21,660 nucleotides of DNA, from contig UZAE01013515.1 in assembly GCA_900617975.1 (NCBI GenBank), positions 1 through 21,660 on the forward strand, written 5' to 3'. Shown in pieces: positions 10,287-19,075 of this stretch (its first letter is position 1; the number at the start of each line of letters is the position of its first letter). Under the pieces are notes generated by a model, which saw only the letters and a list, made by a program, of their open reading frames with translations, had not been told where the DNA came from and ran no database searches. This DNA comes from Rodentolepis nana (lineage: Eukaryota > Platyhelminthes > Cestoda > Cyclophyllidea > Hymenolepididae). A program made the translations under genes and the position numbers.

Positions 10287-10422
10287 TCATTTCGATCACC
10301 CAAATTGACGATTTCTCATCCAGGCATTTCTTCGGGCATTTTATGAAATACCAGAGGTAGTTTATCCACTGTATAGATGTGAATAAGAAGTGAAATTTTA
10401 CCTTTTTACATTTTCATTTTAG

Positions 10423-10521
10423 GTGCCGGAACGCCTTATCACTTTCGTCTGATCGCGATTATACCTGGTGAAGATGGACCTTTGGCTCACACCGTGTCTA
10501 CACCTAAATATCGAAATAAAG
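10423..10521 (+). CDS. DCC: Exon: last third of FN3-4 (F-G strands)
   Basis: This 99-nt exon has a strong acceptor (ttttcattttag) and a gtaaga donor, phase 1 at both ends. Joined to the previous exon it reads LHNLRAGTPYHFRLIAIIPG, then EDGPLAHTVSTPKYRNK. That is the FN3 motif L-x-x-GTxYxFRxxA followed by the G strand ending STP. The codon restored across the junction is an arginine, and the match across the border is direct support for the splice. It is short and has no start codon of its own, so ORF callers miss it in this frame. Its end and the start of the next exon encode the FN3-4/FN3-5 linker, the region where vertebrate DCC is alternatively spliced to alter domain spacing. Confidence 0.9.
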
Positions 10522-12447
10522 GTAAGAATCGGAGCTCTTCCGCAATCGTGGAATAGATCATTTAGGAGGTGGAATATCTTGCCGTTTCATTTTATAAAGG
10601 CTTTACTTATATGCAAAAATGATGCACAGGAGGGCATATGTACAGACTACGATCAGTTGAACACGATCTGACCACTAGTTGATATCTTCAAGTTACCTAC
10701 TTGCATTTTGAACATGACTTTTCTTCCCCTGCAACTATTTATTAAACCGAAACGGAAACCTACTACAACCAATAGTTTCAGATCAAAAAGACTAACGACA
10801 AATAGTTACACTCTTAATAGCAGCCATTTTTTAGTAAAGACGCTCCTGGAGCCTCTTTAAAGTGCTCAAGTAAAGGATTTAACTACATCACACTGAAAAG
10901 CCGCAGTCAACCACAACCATCGAAACTCCCCCACCCCCCATTGTCTTTCAATTGTCACGTCAGGGATACCATAGCCCTCTCTCCAGTGCCCTAGAAACCA
11001 TGGCGGGATGAATTTTGATTATTAGTGTCTAGTGTGTGTCACCTCAACTTCATTAATACAGACATGAATCGATCTTCTCTTACCTGTAGCTATAATGATT
11101 ATTATTCATAACTCGTAAGGTATCAGCAGTTCCCCCCTCCTCCCCNCCCCCCCCCCACCCCCCCCCTTTCCTATTTCATTCAAGATAATATCACCCTTTT
11201 ATGCCTGTGACTAAGCCTCGCTCATAGAGTTGTATTTTTGAGGCATCCCTTTCCTCTTTCCTTGCAAGGAGGAGTAAATTCAGTAGCTCGTTTTTTGTTT
11301 ACCACTTTTAACTGAAGGACAGCAGCGTGAACTTCATGGCTTCCACATCAAAATGAGACGAAAAGATTGATGGAAATAAGTTTTCTAGGCAGTAGAAATT
11401 ATAACGGGTTGTTTAATCGATATTCCCACATTGCACTGATTCTGGTTTAGTTTGACTTACAAGCGCAGTAGTCAATAATCGATATATATATATTTAATTT
11501 TTGCCGCTGGAAATGAATTATTTTAAAATCGCTTAAGAGATGGCATAATTTAGACTTTGCAATGGAATTTTACCCTTAATGCAAAAAACAAATAGATGTC
11601 TGATGCAGTTTTTCAGCGTTAGAAAGAAAATGACCAATTATATGTGTGAAATCTCTATTCTAGAAGTAGTAGTAATATTCGATAAAGTAATTTTTTTGCC
11701 TAGCCTGAAACTCGAATGTATGCACCTAGTTAAAAGGTTTGCCTCTAGCATTTTCATATTAATCGTGTTTCTCAGCATTTTGACTAGGCTGCCAAATTAT
11801 GTAGTTGCTAATTTTTGCAACTTGTTTTCATTTATTTATCACTGGCGTACATTTCCAATTAGGCCTGTTCTAATTCGAAACAACCGTCCCAAGGCCTATT
11901 ATTTCTCAATGCTGGTGACTCACTATACATCATCACGTATTTCTCCTGTTTTTTCTCGTGTACTAATTTTTTCATTTACTTTTCCACGCCTAAATCGTAA
12001 ACACTACAGCGTGTCGAGAATAATTTGTGCATTACTGCATCTCTCTAAAAGGCATCCCCCCCCCACCCCCTCTCCCAGCCTGGTATGTCAATTATATGTC
12101 CAGTAAGTGGCTTCATTTCATATGTTTCCATGTTGCGCAGTCATGACCTGACATTTGATAAGCCCCATCTGTCAATTACGTAAGCTATCCCGGTCTTTCT
12201 AGATATCCAGGTGTTCTAAGTATGCATCAGTATCCTCGTAGGTTCATAGTCTGCTTTTGGGATAGGTTCTAGGTGGGTTGAAGGGGTGTTTTTTTTTTAT
12301 AAATTTTTCCCATCGAATCACATATATGAAATCCATATTTTACTTCATTTCCTGGTGTAATTTCATTGCGTACAATTGGTCTCGAAAGTTGAATGGTCTG
12401 TTTATACAAGGCCTTTATGCTTTCTTTATTTCTTTCAAATGCTTTAG
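10522..12447 (+). other. Intron between FN3-4 and FN3-5 exons
   Basis: It begins gtaaga and ends gctttag. It holds a C-rich tract with an N (11132-11166), a short TA run near 11480 and another C run near 12057. An open frame of 175 codons lies at 11579-12106. It is rich in F, S, R and L, shows no known domain, and ends in translated C-tract sequence, so I do not call it a gene. Confidence 0.8.
11132..11166. repeat. Poly-C tract containing N 11146
   Basis: A C run broken by single T, A and N bases. As at 9635, the N marks uncertain length. Confidence 0.9.
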
Positions 12448-12810
12448 ACAATCAAGACGCCTCAAGGAGTCATCCAATTCCAGTGAACCTTTTGGTCTAT
12501 CGTATAACTCCGACAGAAGCAACACTTCAGTGGGAACTACCTCCCGATTCCCATATTTCAGGAATCATGGGATATCAAGTGCGTTACCAGGCAACGCGAA
12601 GATCTGACTCAGAGGGAGATTTCATATCAATCCTGGCCTCAGCGTTGCCTCCAAATCTGGTGAATATATCTGACCCCTCAGCCACTGGTGTGACGCTTCG
12701 ACATCTACATCCTGAAACGGTTTATGAGTTTGCTGTGCGTGCCATCTCCCGTGTTGGTGAACCGACAAAATTTTGGAGCATGGTGCAGGGTTTTGAAACT
12801 CCTGGTCAAC
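12448..12810 (+). CDS. DCC: Exon: complete FN3-5 domain with W-S-M signature
   Basis: A 363-nt exon, phase 1 in and out; acceptor aaatgctttag, donor gtaagt. It encodes one whole FN3: linker DNQDASRSHPIPVN, A-B strands to the core tryptophan (EATLQWELPP), C strand GYQVRYQATR, a loop rich in S, D and P, then VTLRHLHPETVYEFAVRAIS, TKFWSMVQGFETPG. The YEFxV followed by WSM and a short tail is what the fifth FN3 of DCC and neogenin shows and is the best family marker here. In vertebrates FN3-5 is a principal netrin-binding domain. The C'-E loop (about 20 residues around ILASALPPNLVNISDPSA) is longer than usual. Repeat copy D begins about 35 bp past the donor. Confidence 0.92.
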
Positions 12811-13017
12811 GTAAGTAATCTTTGGAGTATACTTATCTGCATATTTATTTATTTATTTATATCAAATGGCAGGCGTTTTGATGGTTATCACTAGCCCTTT
12901 AGTTGACTTCAGGCTTTACAGAGGGGAAGGAACATCAAAGTGAAAAAAAGTCGAGAGAAGGGGTACTGAAGAGAGTTTCTAAGACGAAGGTTAAAAATTT
13001 AGAGAAAAATGTGATGT

Positions 13018-13147
13018 AGTACTGTGGAAGTGGTCGAATATGACATACAGTGGGGTCATAGTAGTTTAAACAGACACAAAGGTAGAACAAAGGTGAGGTG
13101 AGTACTGTGTTGTCGAATATGACATACAGTGGGGTCATAGTAGTTTG
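13018..13147 (-). repeat. Internal direct duplication within retroposon copy D
   Basis: A ~48-bp unit starting agtactgtgg occurs at 13018-13067 and again at 13101-13147. The second unit lacks four or five bases (gaag/tg region). Between the two units is a body segment beginning cagacacaaagg, found upstream of the unit in other copies. This looks like a duplication or template switch that repeated one body section. Confidence 0.8.
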
Positions 13148-13164
13148 AAGTCAACTGCCAGGTA

Positions 13165-13236
13165 ATAGACTTTTTTGCCGTATGATCATACGTTGCCCAG
13201 GGTGCACCACTTGGAGGTAAGTCTATTGGGCACCCC
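13165..13236 (-). ncRNA. HDV-like ribozyme of copy D, apparently intact
   Basis: Read on the minus strand from 13236. P1 is GGGGUGC/GCACCCU. Base 7 is C instead of U, turning the U-G wobble of other copies into a C-G pair, so pairing is kept. P2 is AAUAGACUU with AAGUCUAUU (9 bp). P3 is ACC/GGU, L3 is UCCAAGU, and the GGGCAAC core follows. P4 is CGUAU/AUACG with loop GAUC. The catalytic C is in GGCAAAA. By inspection this is the best-paired copy in the window. Confidence 0.87.
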
Positions 13237-14326
13237 TCTTATCTGGATATTAAGTAATGAAAGCTCAAAAGCATTCCGGTGCCTTTCTGGTGCCGGACAA
13301 CTTGTCTTCCTACTTTCTACGTCGGCATACCGAATACAAAATTTTTCATTTGCCGGTAAACGAATGCTGACAGTTTAGGCAATTGAACAAAGTTGGGTGT
13401 GATAGAAGTTACAACATGGAGATGTTGTAACTTCAACAACAACTACTTTTATTAGGCGATAAATTGTAGTTGCTTGGAGTTTTTCATAGTCAAACGTACT
13501 TGTATTCGAATTATTTCAGATTTTTATTTTATCGCGGGGCAGAAAGTAGTTATCTAAACAATAAACTCACCTTGAAGACTTGCTTGATGAAATTGTTGGT
13601 GAAATGTTACTGATATTCTCAAGAGTACCTTAGAAGGAATCCAAATAGGGGAAGAGATTCTGTTACCTAGTGTTTCATTTAATCCTTCGTTTTTTTGTCT
13701 ACAAAATTTCAAACAAATAAAATTAATCGATGGAATTTTTGAGAAATTGTAATTCCGTCAAAAGCATAAAATTGCATATTTCTTCCTTCTATAAGCTGAT
13801 TACCAGCGACTGTAATGCAAAAATTGCTTGTAGTTTTTCATCGTGGAAAAAGGTGCGTAATAGAGCCCGAATACTGGGAGTCTTCCTTTGCTTGAATTAT
13901 GAAAGGATAAAGTTTTTGTTCACGTTCTCTTTTAGAGGGATATAATTGGCATTGTAACACCTAACTATCTCATACCCCGAAAAATTCAAAGCCTGTTGAT
14001 TGTCTTAATTTAAGTAAATCGTTTCATAGCCATTACCGGCCTCATGAGACAAGCAAGGAATTCAAAAAAAAAATAGATGTTGTAGTGTAAACATTTGGTC
14101 AATTACCTTGCTAGTCACTTGTCTCGTTGTTTTAATTAGCTTTTTTGTCCCCTCATTTGGCACCCAACAGAGTGCTGGTGCTGGCTGAATTCAGGTCGGT
14201 TAAAATTGCCATTTTATAATTGAGCAAGCAAGATTGACAGGTGAGTGTGATAAAATGTCAATTTTTCTGCTCACCGGATTTTGTGCTAAAAAAATACGTT
14301 TTGAATGAGGGAAAAACCAAGTCCGC

Positions 14327-14345
14327 CTCCCTCCCTCCCTCCCTC
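14327..14345. repeat. (CCCT)n microsatellite
   Basis: Four CCCT-type units inside intron sequence. Confidence 0.85.
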
Positions 14346-14489
14346 TATCAGTCAAAGTCAAAAAAAGGAAGGAGTGGAAAGCGATTTTTCTGTCTTCTTT
14401 CGTCTTGGATTTCCATTAAAGTGGCGAGATGTGGTTGAGCTTTTTTGAATTGCTGCCTATTCTAAGGGTGAAGTGAGATCTGAATGCAA

Positions 14490-14622
14490 GTGGGGGGAGA
14501 GAGGGTGAGAGAGAGGGAGAGAGAGATTGGAGGGTTCAAGTTTGCTTCAATTTAGTTTGGTTTGTGTTTTTATTATGGAGGGAGGAGAGGGGGAGGAGAG
14601 GGGGGGAGAGGGAGGGGGGGGG
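14490..14622. repeat. Two purine-rich (GA)n/(G)n tracts
   Basis: The first tract runs from about 14490 to 14526 (GAGAGAGGG units) and the second from about 14576 to 14622 (GGAGGAGAGGGGG units). They are separated by about 50 bp of mixed sequence. Polypurine on the sense strand. Confidence 0.85.
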
Positions 14623-14856
14623 TGAATTTTCGTTCTTTTGACGCGAATCTCGGGGAGTTAGAAGTGTTAGGGATTATTTGCCTTCAATCTTTGCTTTAAA
14701 TCACATTGTGTTGTACGAATGTGTGGTTGGAGCTCAGAGATTTCCAGTGACCTCTTGAAGGTACTTTTTTTCCTCTTTTAGCTCACCTATTCCACCTTTT
14801 ACAAAATTCTCTTAAAACACACATGCTTCAACTCCCATTTATTATTTTATTATAAT

Positions 14857-15132
14857 CCTCCACGTGGTGCACCCTGGAAAACGTATATTCATACGACAAA
14901 AAAGTCTATAAACAGACAGTTGACTTCAAGCTACCATGACCCATCTCTATGCCATCTTTGACCACTTCAACAGTACTCATCTTACCATTTTCTTCACCTT
15001 TGTGACTGTCTCTTTTACATCTGTGAATCGACTTCTTCTTACTTTGAAGCTCCTCCCCTCTGTGAATCCCGAAGTCAACAAAAGGGCTAATGATAACTAT
15101 CATTAAGCTTGCCATTTGATATAAATAAATAT
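14857..15132 (+). mobile_element. Retroposon copy E: 5'-truncated, ribozyme broken
   Basis: Element direction is plus. It begins cctccacgtgg, so P1 and P2 5' strands are missing, and the conserved GGGCAAC core is altered to GGAAAAC. The body and the tail ccatttgatataaataaata are present. The flanks share only ttatttta, too weak to call a duplication. This is the second copy on the gene's strand, and it cannot form an active ribozyme. Confidence 0.85.
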
Positions 15133-16975
15133 GTTATTTTAACCCACAGCAATGTCGAACAATGTCCTTTTTTCAGTCATCCTCTTGTTTATTTGTGGTA
15201 TTTTGGAGTGGAAGCCCATTTCAATAAACCTTTCTCTTTGTTTGCAATGAGTGGAGTTAGTCTCTTATGGTGATCTAATGACTTTTTTGAATAATCTAGC
15301 CAAGATATCATCCCTCATACTTGCTACTATTTCAGGACACATCACTTCAAAATAGTACAAGATTTATTTAAAAATTGATCCTGCAAGATGAAGGGAGTTA
15401 GATCACCTCACTTTTTGAGGGTAGCCAGAACTCAATTGCTGAGCAGATCTCATGGCGTTTTTCAAGGCGGGACAATTCATGCTCACGCTAGTTTATTGCA
15501 TCACATCAGATAACATCATTTAACTTTATTTTGACAGTAAAAAAATATAAAAAAAGTGAAAATTTGCGACCTGAAATGCTCACTCCTTTGTGGCAACGGA
15601 TAATATTTCCATTTTGCAATGCCAAAAGTCCCAAGGCTTAGTTCACGCTGCTGTGCACCTAATGATTGGTATAAACACAAGGCAAGACAGTTGCGGGAGG
15701 TTTTTAGAAAGTTCCCTTTAAAACTATTATGATCAAACTGATCAAAATAGGTGAACATAGGTGCGTAATGAGTCAAAAGAACTTCAGGAAGAAGAACTCA
15801 TGCTCTGGTAACCTCCATCTCTCCCTTGGACTATGTGACCAATTGCCCTAATTCCAGCAAACAATCCTACATTTTCCATGAAAGGTGGAAGCAAAAGCAC
15901 TGCTTGCTTTGTTTAGATCACCTTTTTTGTCAACTATATTTCATATATTTCATTCGCAGTCAAGTGACGCGTCCCAGGAAATTTCTCTTTCTGTGTGTGT
16001 GCGTGTGGAAGGTTGTGTGTGAACTTGATGTCGGATACGGTTGCACATTTACTGCTCCGTTCACTTGGGTTCAAAATGATGGGATTACATGTATTGACAA
16101 GTGTTGGCAGGTGCAGCAAGTGTCAACTCTCATCAACACTCAAAGCGACAGGCCTATGAGATGAGGAATAACTTTCTCTCACAATTGTCCAGCACAATTA
16201 TCCTGTATCTAAGTCTCTATCCGTTCCATTTCGGTGCAGTTATTTATACAGGTGAATCACCCTGAAAGTCATTTGCTTTGGTACTGTTAGTTTTTCTCTC
16301 CTTCTTAAACACATATTCATTAATGTAGGTTAGAGATGGCAGTTTTCTTTTGATTCTTCAATTTTAAATTGTATGGAGATATGGAGTAATTCATACTAAC
16401 CACCTACTCATGGCTGCTATTGGACACAAATAGCGCCAGTCGGAGTTGTCAATCACGAAGGTTAATACGCCTCCTACGAGATGTGAATATCTTTGTTATA
16501 TTCTTATGTAAATCAATTGAGATTTGAAAAGCAAAGCATTGTTTTGCAACATTACTTCCTATGAGAATAGGAATTAGGACTCTTGATGCCCATACATCGT
16601 TACCTTATTCCTTATTTCAATACCTACCTATGACTTAAACTTAGGAGTTTTTGCCATGGTTACAATCTTTCCACACATATATCTTTTAAAATCTCACAAT
16701 TGGCGAAGAAGAAACAAATTATAGTTAATATAGTTGTCCCCTTGCTGAAATGTTAATGAAGAATATGCATAACGTGGTTCATTTCTCCTTTCTAACGATT
16801 GGTCAATTTATTTCAAGGAATTATTAGGAAATGGGTGTGCATTTCGTTTCAAGATTGGCCATGAAATGCCTGATTACCATGGCCATTCATGTGTCTAGAC
16901 TTAAAGTGCCTTGGGAAAGGAAATCGTATATTATTAGGACCCTTGAGCTGAGGCCTCATCCCAGGTTCACTTGAT

Positions 16976-17303
16976 TATTTATTTATATCTAATGGCAGGC
17001 ATTTTGGTAGTTATCATTAGCCCTTTAGCTGACTTCAGGCTTCACAGAGGGGAGGAACATCAAAGTGAGAAAAATTTGAGAGGGAGCAGAGGAGAGATCC
17101 AAAGATGTAAAAGAGACAGACAGACAGACAGACAGACACAAAGACAGGGAAAAAAGAGAGATGAGTACTGTGGAAGTGGCCATTGTAGCTTGAGGTCAAA
17201 AGTCAACTGTCGATTTGTAGACTTTTTTTGCTGTATGTGTAGACGTTGCCCTGAGTGCACCACGTGGAGGTAAGTCAATTACGCATCCCCAGATTAATAA
17301 CTA
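16976..17303 (-). mobile_element. Retroposon copy F: decayed ribozyme, longest target duplication
   Basis: Element direction is minus. A 22-bp direct repeat beginning cctcatcccagg flanks it at 16954-16975 and 17304-17325 with one mismatch (t16966/c17316). Thirteen bases (17291-17303) lie between the ribozyme's GGGG and the right duplication, unlike copies A, B and H. P1 and P4 carry several mismatches, and the P1 3' strand is gcactca instead of gcaccct. The body contains a (GACA)n expansion at about 17113-17140. Confidence 0.88.
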
Positions 17304-18045
17304 CCTCATCCCAGGCTCACTTGATCATCGATCAATGGATTTTTGTGCTCGCATGCAGATATGCACTTGCACTTCGGTTATTGGCTAACCAAGTCCATCA
17401 TGATCATCCATTCTCCATCTACACGAATTTCTACGAGCAACTTTTGTTTATTCTTCCCTGCAGGTCTTCTATCGTTTTGGCCTCGGGATTTGAGTGATTA
17501 TTGAATTATAAAATATCGATTTTCCGATTGGTGACTGGTTTAGCGGCGAACGCCTAAATCTGCTACTTTAGAATGACTTAAACGCTCCATGAATTTATTA
17601 TATTTCAAGACTATATTTTACTCAGTTGAACTTTCAGTTTATCTAAATTTACGACAGATCATTATATGCTATTCTAGACGAACCAAGCTGTACATCTGTT
17701 TACGTGCAGGGTTATATTTGACTAAATAACTAGGCTCGCTAAGCACGTAGCGCAATAATTCCTAAGAAATCGTGCCTCCGTATTCGAATTTGAATTGGTG
17801 TGTTTTATAACAGACTGCAGCTTTTATTATGAGTCGATTTTGAAAAAAAAGTACTATTATTGTCGGGTATTATTATATGGAATGAAATAGGAGAAAAGCT
17901 TGCATTATTTTCAAATTACAACATTGATAAGAATTGGAACTTCTACTTACGGTTTAGAAACTGAACATGTGGGGTTGCAAGATTGACTAATGATTAATTT
18001 AATAATGGAAAGGGGAGTTGAATGGGAGTATGGAATGACGCTGAA

Positions 18046-18290
18046 ATATTTATTTATTTATATCAAATGGCAGGCGTCTTGATGGTTATCATTAGCCCTT
18101 TAGTTGACTTCAGACTTCACAGAGGGGAAGGAACATCAAATTGAAAAAAAGTCGAGAGGGAGGGGGGAACAGAAGAGTGTTTCAAAGATGTAAGAGACAA
18201 ACACAAAAGTAGAAAAAAGGTGAGATGAGTGCTGTGGAAGCAGTCGTATATGATATACAGTGAGGTGATGGTAGTTTGAAGTCAGAAGTC
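18046..18290 (-). mobile_element. Retroposon copy G: cut off at an N beside an exon
   Basis: Element direction is minus. The tail and body run from 18046 to gaagtc at 18290, where the sequence stops at N 18291. The whole ribozyme head and the expected flanking duplication are absent, and exon sequence starts at once. All other truncated copies end at ordinary flank, so this boundary is probably an assembly artefact. Confidence 0.85.
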
Positions 18291-18291
18291 N

Positions 18292-18415
18292 GGTCAAAAC
18301 TCCACCGTGGTGCATCATCTTCGAACCGGACAGCCATATTTCCTTCTTATGAGTGCTCAGAATCGACACGGACGCAGTCCACTATCCTCACTCTCATTCT
18401 TTCGAACTGCTGATG
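18292..18415 (+). CDS. DCC: Exon (5' end missing): second half of FN3-6
   Basis: The frame reads GQNSTVVHHLRTGQPYFLLM then SAQNRHGRSPLSSLSFFRTAD and ends g|gtaagt in phase 1. It is the E-to-G strand half of an FN3, with the L-x-x-GxPYF, AxNxxGxSPLS and FRT positions of the last DCC/neogenin FN3. The 5' border is not a splice site: the base before it is an N, and before that is repeat copy G, cut in mid-sequence. The nearest upstream AGs would give phase 0, which does not fit the phase-1 end of the previous exon. The A-to-D strands (about 50 residues with the core tryptophan) are not found in 12811-18290. I infer that the assembly lost the start of this exon, or a preceding exon. Confidence 0.85.
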
Positions 18416-18756
18416 GTAAGTGCACTTAAACTTTTTTCGAGGTTGTCAGGAATTGTGAATATGCAAATAATTCTAGTGTATTTGAAAGAGTGGACCAATC
18501 GAGAAATAGTGACTTTTTGATAGCACTTCTCTAGACCCAAGTTCCAGTGACTTGAGTCAGTTGAATGTAGGATGATCGGTCTTTTCAAATTAGCAATTCA
18601 AGATTTGATTGTTGTCCTAATTGCAGTGTATAACAGCGATGGGGGGGATGTATGCGGCGAGAGATCGAGTGAGCGCGGATCACAGTGGGCATGGGAACCG
18701 CGATAAGTACAATGAAAAAACACATTCACTGGCCCAATTACAAGGCAGAGTGAAGT

Positions 18757-19075
18757 TATTTATATCAAATGGCAGGCGTCTCGATGGTTATCATTAGCCC
18801 TTTGGTTGACTTCAGGCTTCACAGAGGGGAAGGAACATAAAATTGAAAAAAAGTCGAGAGGGGGGGGGAACAGAAGAGTGTTTCGAAGATGTAAGAGACA
18901 GACACAAAGGTTGAGCAAAGGTGAGGTGATTACTGTGGAAGTTGTCAAATATGACATACAGTGGGGGTGATGGTAGTTTGAAGTCAGAAGTTAACTGCGG
19001 GTTAATAGACTTTTAGCCGTATGAGAAAACGTTGCCCAGGGTGCACCACGTCGAGGTAAGTCTGTCGCACACCCC
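18757..19075 (-). mobile_element. Retroposon copy H: full length, clean boundaries
   Basis: Element direction is minus. A perfect 14-bp duplication, aggcagagtgaagt, lies at 18743-18756 and 19076-19089. The left copy adjoins the tail and the right copy adjoins the ribozyme's first G at 19075. The uninterrupted target can be read by removing one duplication and the element. The body is very close to copy G, pointing to a recent common source. Confidence 0.92.
19005..19075 (-). ncRNA. HDV-like ribozyme of copy H, lightly mutated
   Basis: Read on the minus strand from 19075. P1, P3 and the GGGCAAC core are intact. P2 has one C/A mismatch. L3 reads UCGACGU, so one of the two Cs that would form P1.1 is G. 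The inner pairs of P4 are lost. The J4/2 catalytic C is present (GGCUAAAA). The first base is the element boundary. Residual activity is uncertain. Confidence 0.75.

Larger units (their letters stand above)
8848..10422 (+). other. Intron between the two FN3-4 exons
   Basis: It begins gtaagt and ends ttttcattttag. It is free of the interspersed element. Notable contents are a very long G run containing an N (9621-9661), a second G-rich tract with repeated GGGGGAGGTG-like units (9899-9940), and a pyrimidine-rich tract (10246-10286). Nothing coding is recognised. Confidence 0.8.
12846..13237 (-). mobile_element. Retroposon copy D: full length with an internal duplication
   Basis: Element direction is minus. 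The flanking duplication is cttatctgcatatt (12832-12845), with one mismatch at 13238-13251. The ribozyme begins at 13236, leaving one extra base before the duplication. The copy is longer than the others because a ~48-bp body segment is present twice (13018-13067 and 13101-13147). It lies just inside the intron after the FN3-5 donor. Confidence 0.9.
12811..18291 (+). other. Intron after FN3-5, with repeats D to G and an apparent assembly join at its end
   Basis: It begins gtaagt. It carries repeat copies D, E, F and G, a (CCCT)n tract and two GA-rich tracts. It ends at N 18291 without a usable acceptor. The missing first half of FN3-6 should map here or inside the gap. I looked for an exon with the FN3 core tryptophan and did not find one. 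Confidence 0.75.
1604..18415 (+). other. DCC: Partial netrin receptor gene (DCC/neogenin/Frazzled/UNC-40 family), five exons visible
   Basis: Five exons with GT-AG borders encode tandem FN3 modules of a type I membrane receptor. Seen: exon phases match at 1842/8571 (phase 0), 8847/10423 (phase 1) and 10521/12448 (phase 1), and the joined frame has no stop. Family knowledge: DCC and neogenin have four Ig domains, six FN3 domains, one membrane segment and P1-P3 cytoplasmic motifs, and guide axons and cells along netrin gradients; FN3-4 to FN3-6 contact netrin. Reasons for this family: a VPD linker before the fourth FN3, the W-S-M motif ending the fifth, and a final half-domain of the YFxxxxAxNxxGxSPLS...FRT type. 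Both ends of the gene are outside the window. The first half of FN3-6 is absent, probably an assembly gap at 18291. Alternatives are another Ig/FN3 receptor such as protogenin or a LAR-type phosphatase. The FN3 identity is near certain; the family assignment is likely but not proven. Confidence 0.7.

Noticed and set aside
11579..12106. Longest open frame in the window (175 codons, + strand)
   Set aside because: No recognisable domain. Composition is dominated by F, S, R, L and I from AT-rich DNA, it ends by translating a C tract, and it lies inside an intron of a well-supported gene.
12846..13237. DNA transposon of the MITE type
   Set aside because: No terminal inverted repeats. Target duplications vary from 10 to 22 bp, copies are 5'-truncated and carry an ATAAATA tail, so retroposition fits better.
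16954..17325. Flanking 22-bp repeats of copy F as LTRs
   Set aside because: They belong to the target: their sequence is unrelated to the repeats flanking other copies, as expected for target-site duplications.
16971..17497. Open frames over repeat copy F on both strands
   Set aside because: They are translations of the retroposon body and its (GACA)n run. Equivalent frames in other copies are not conserved.
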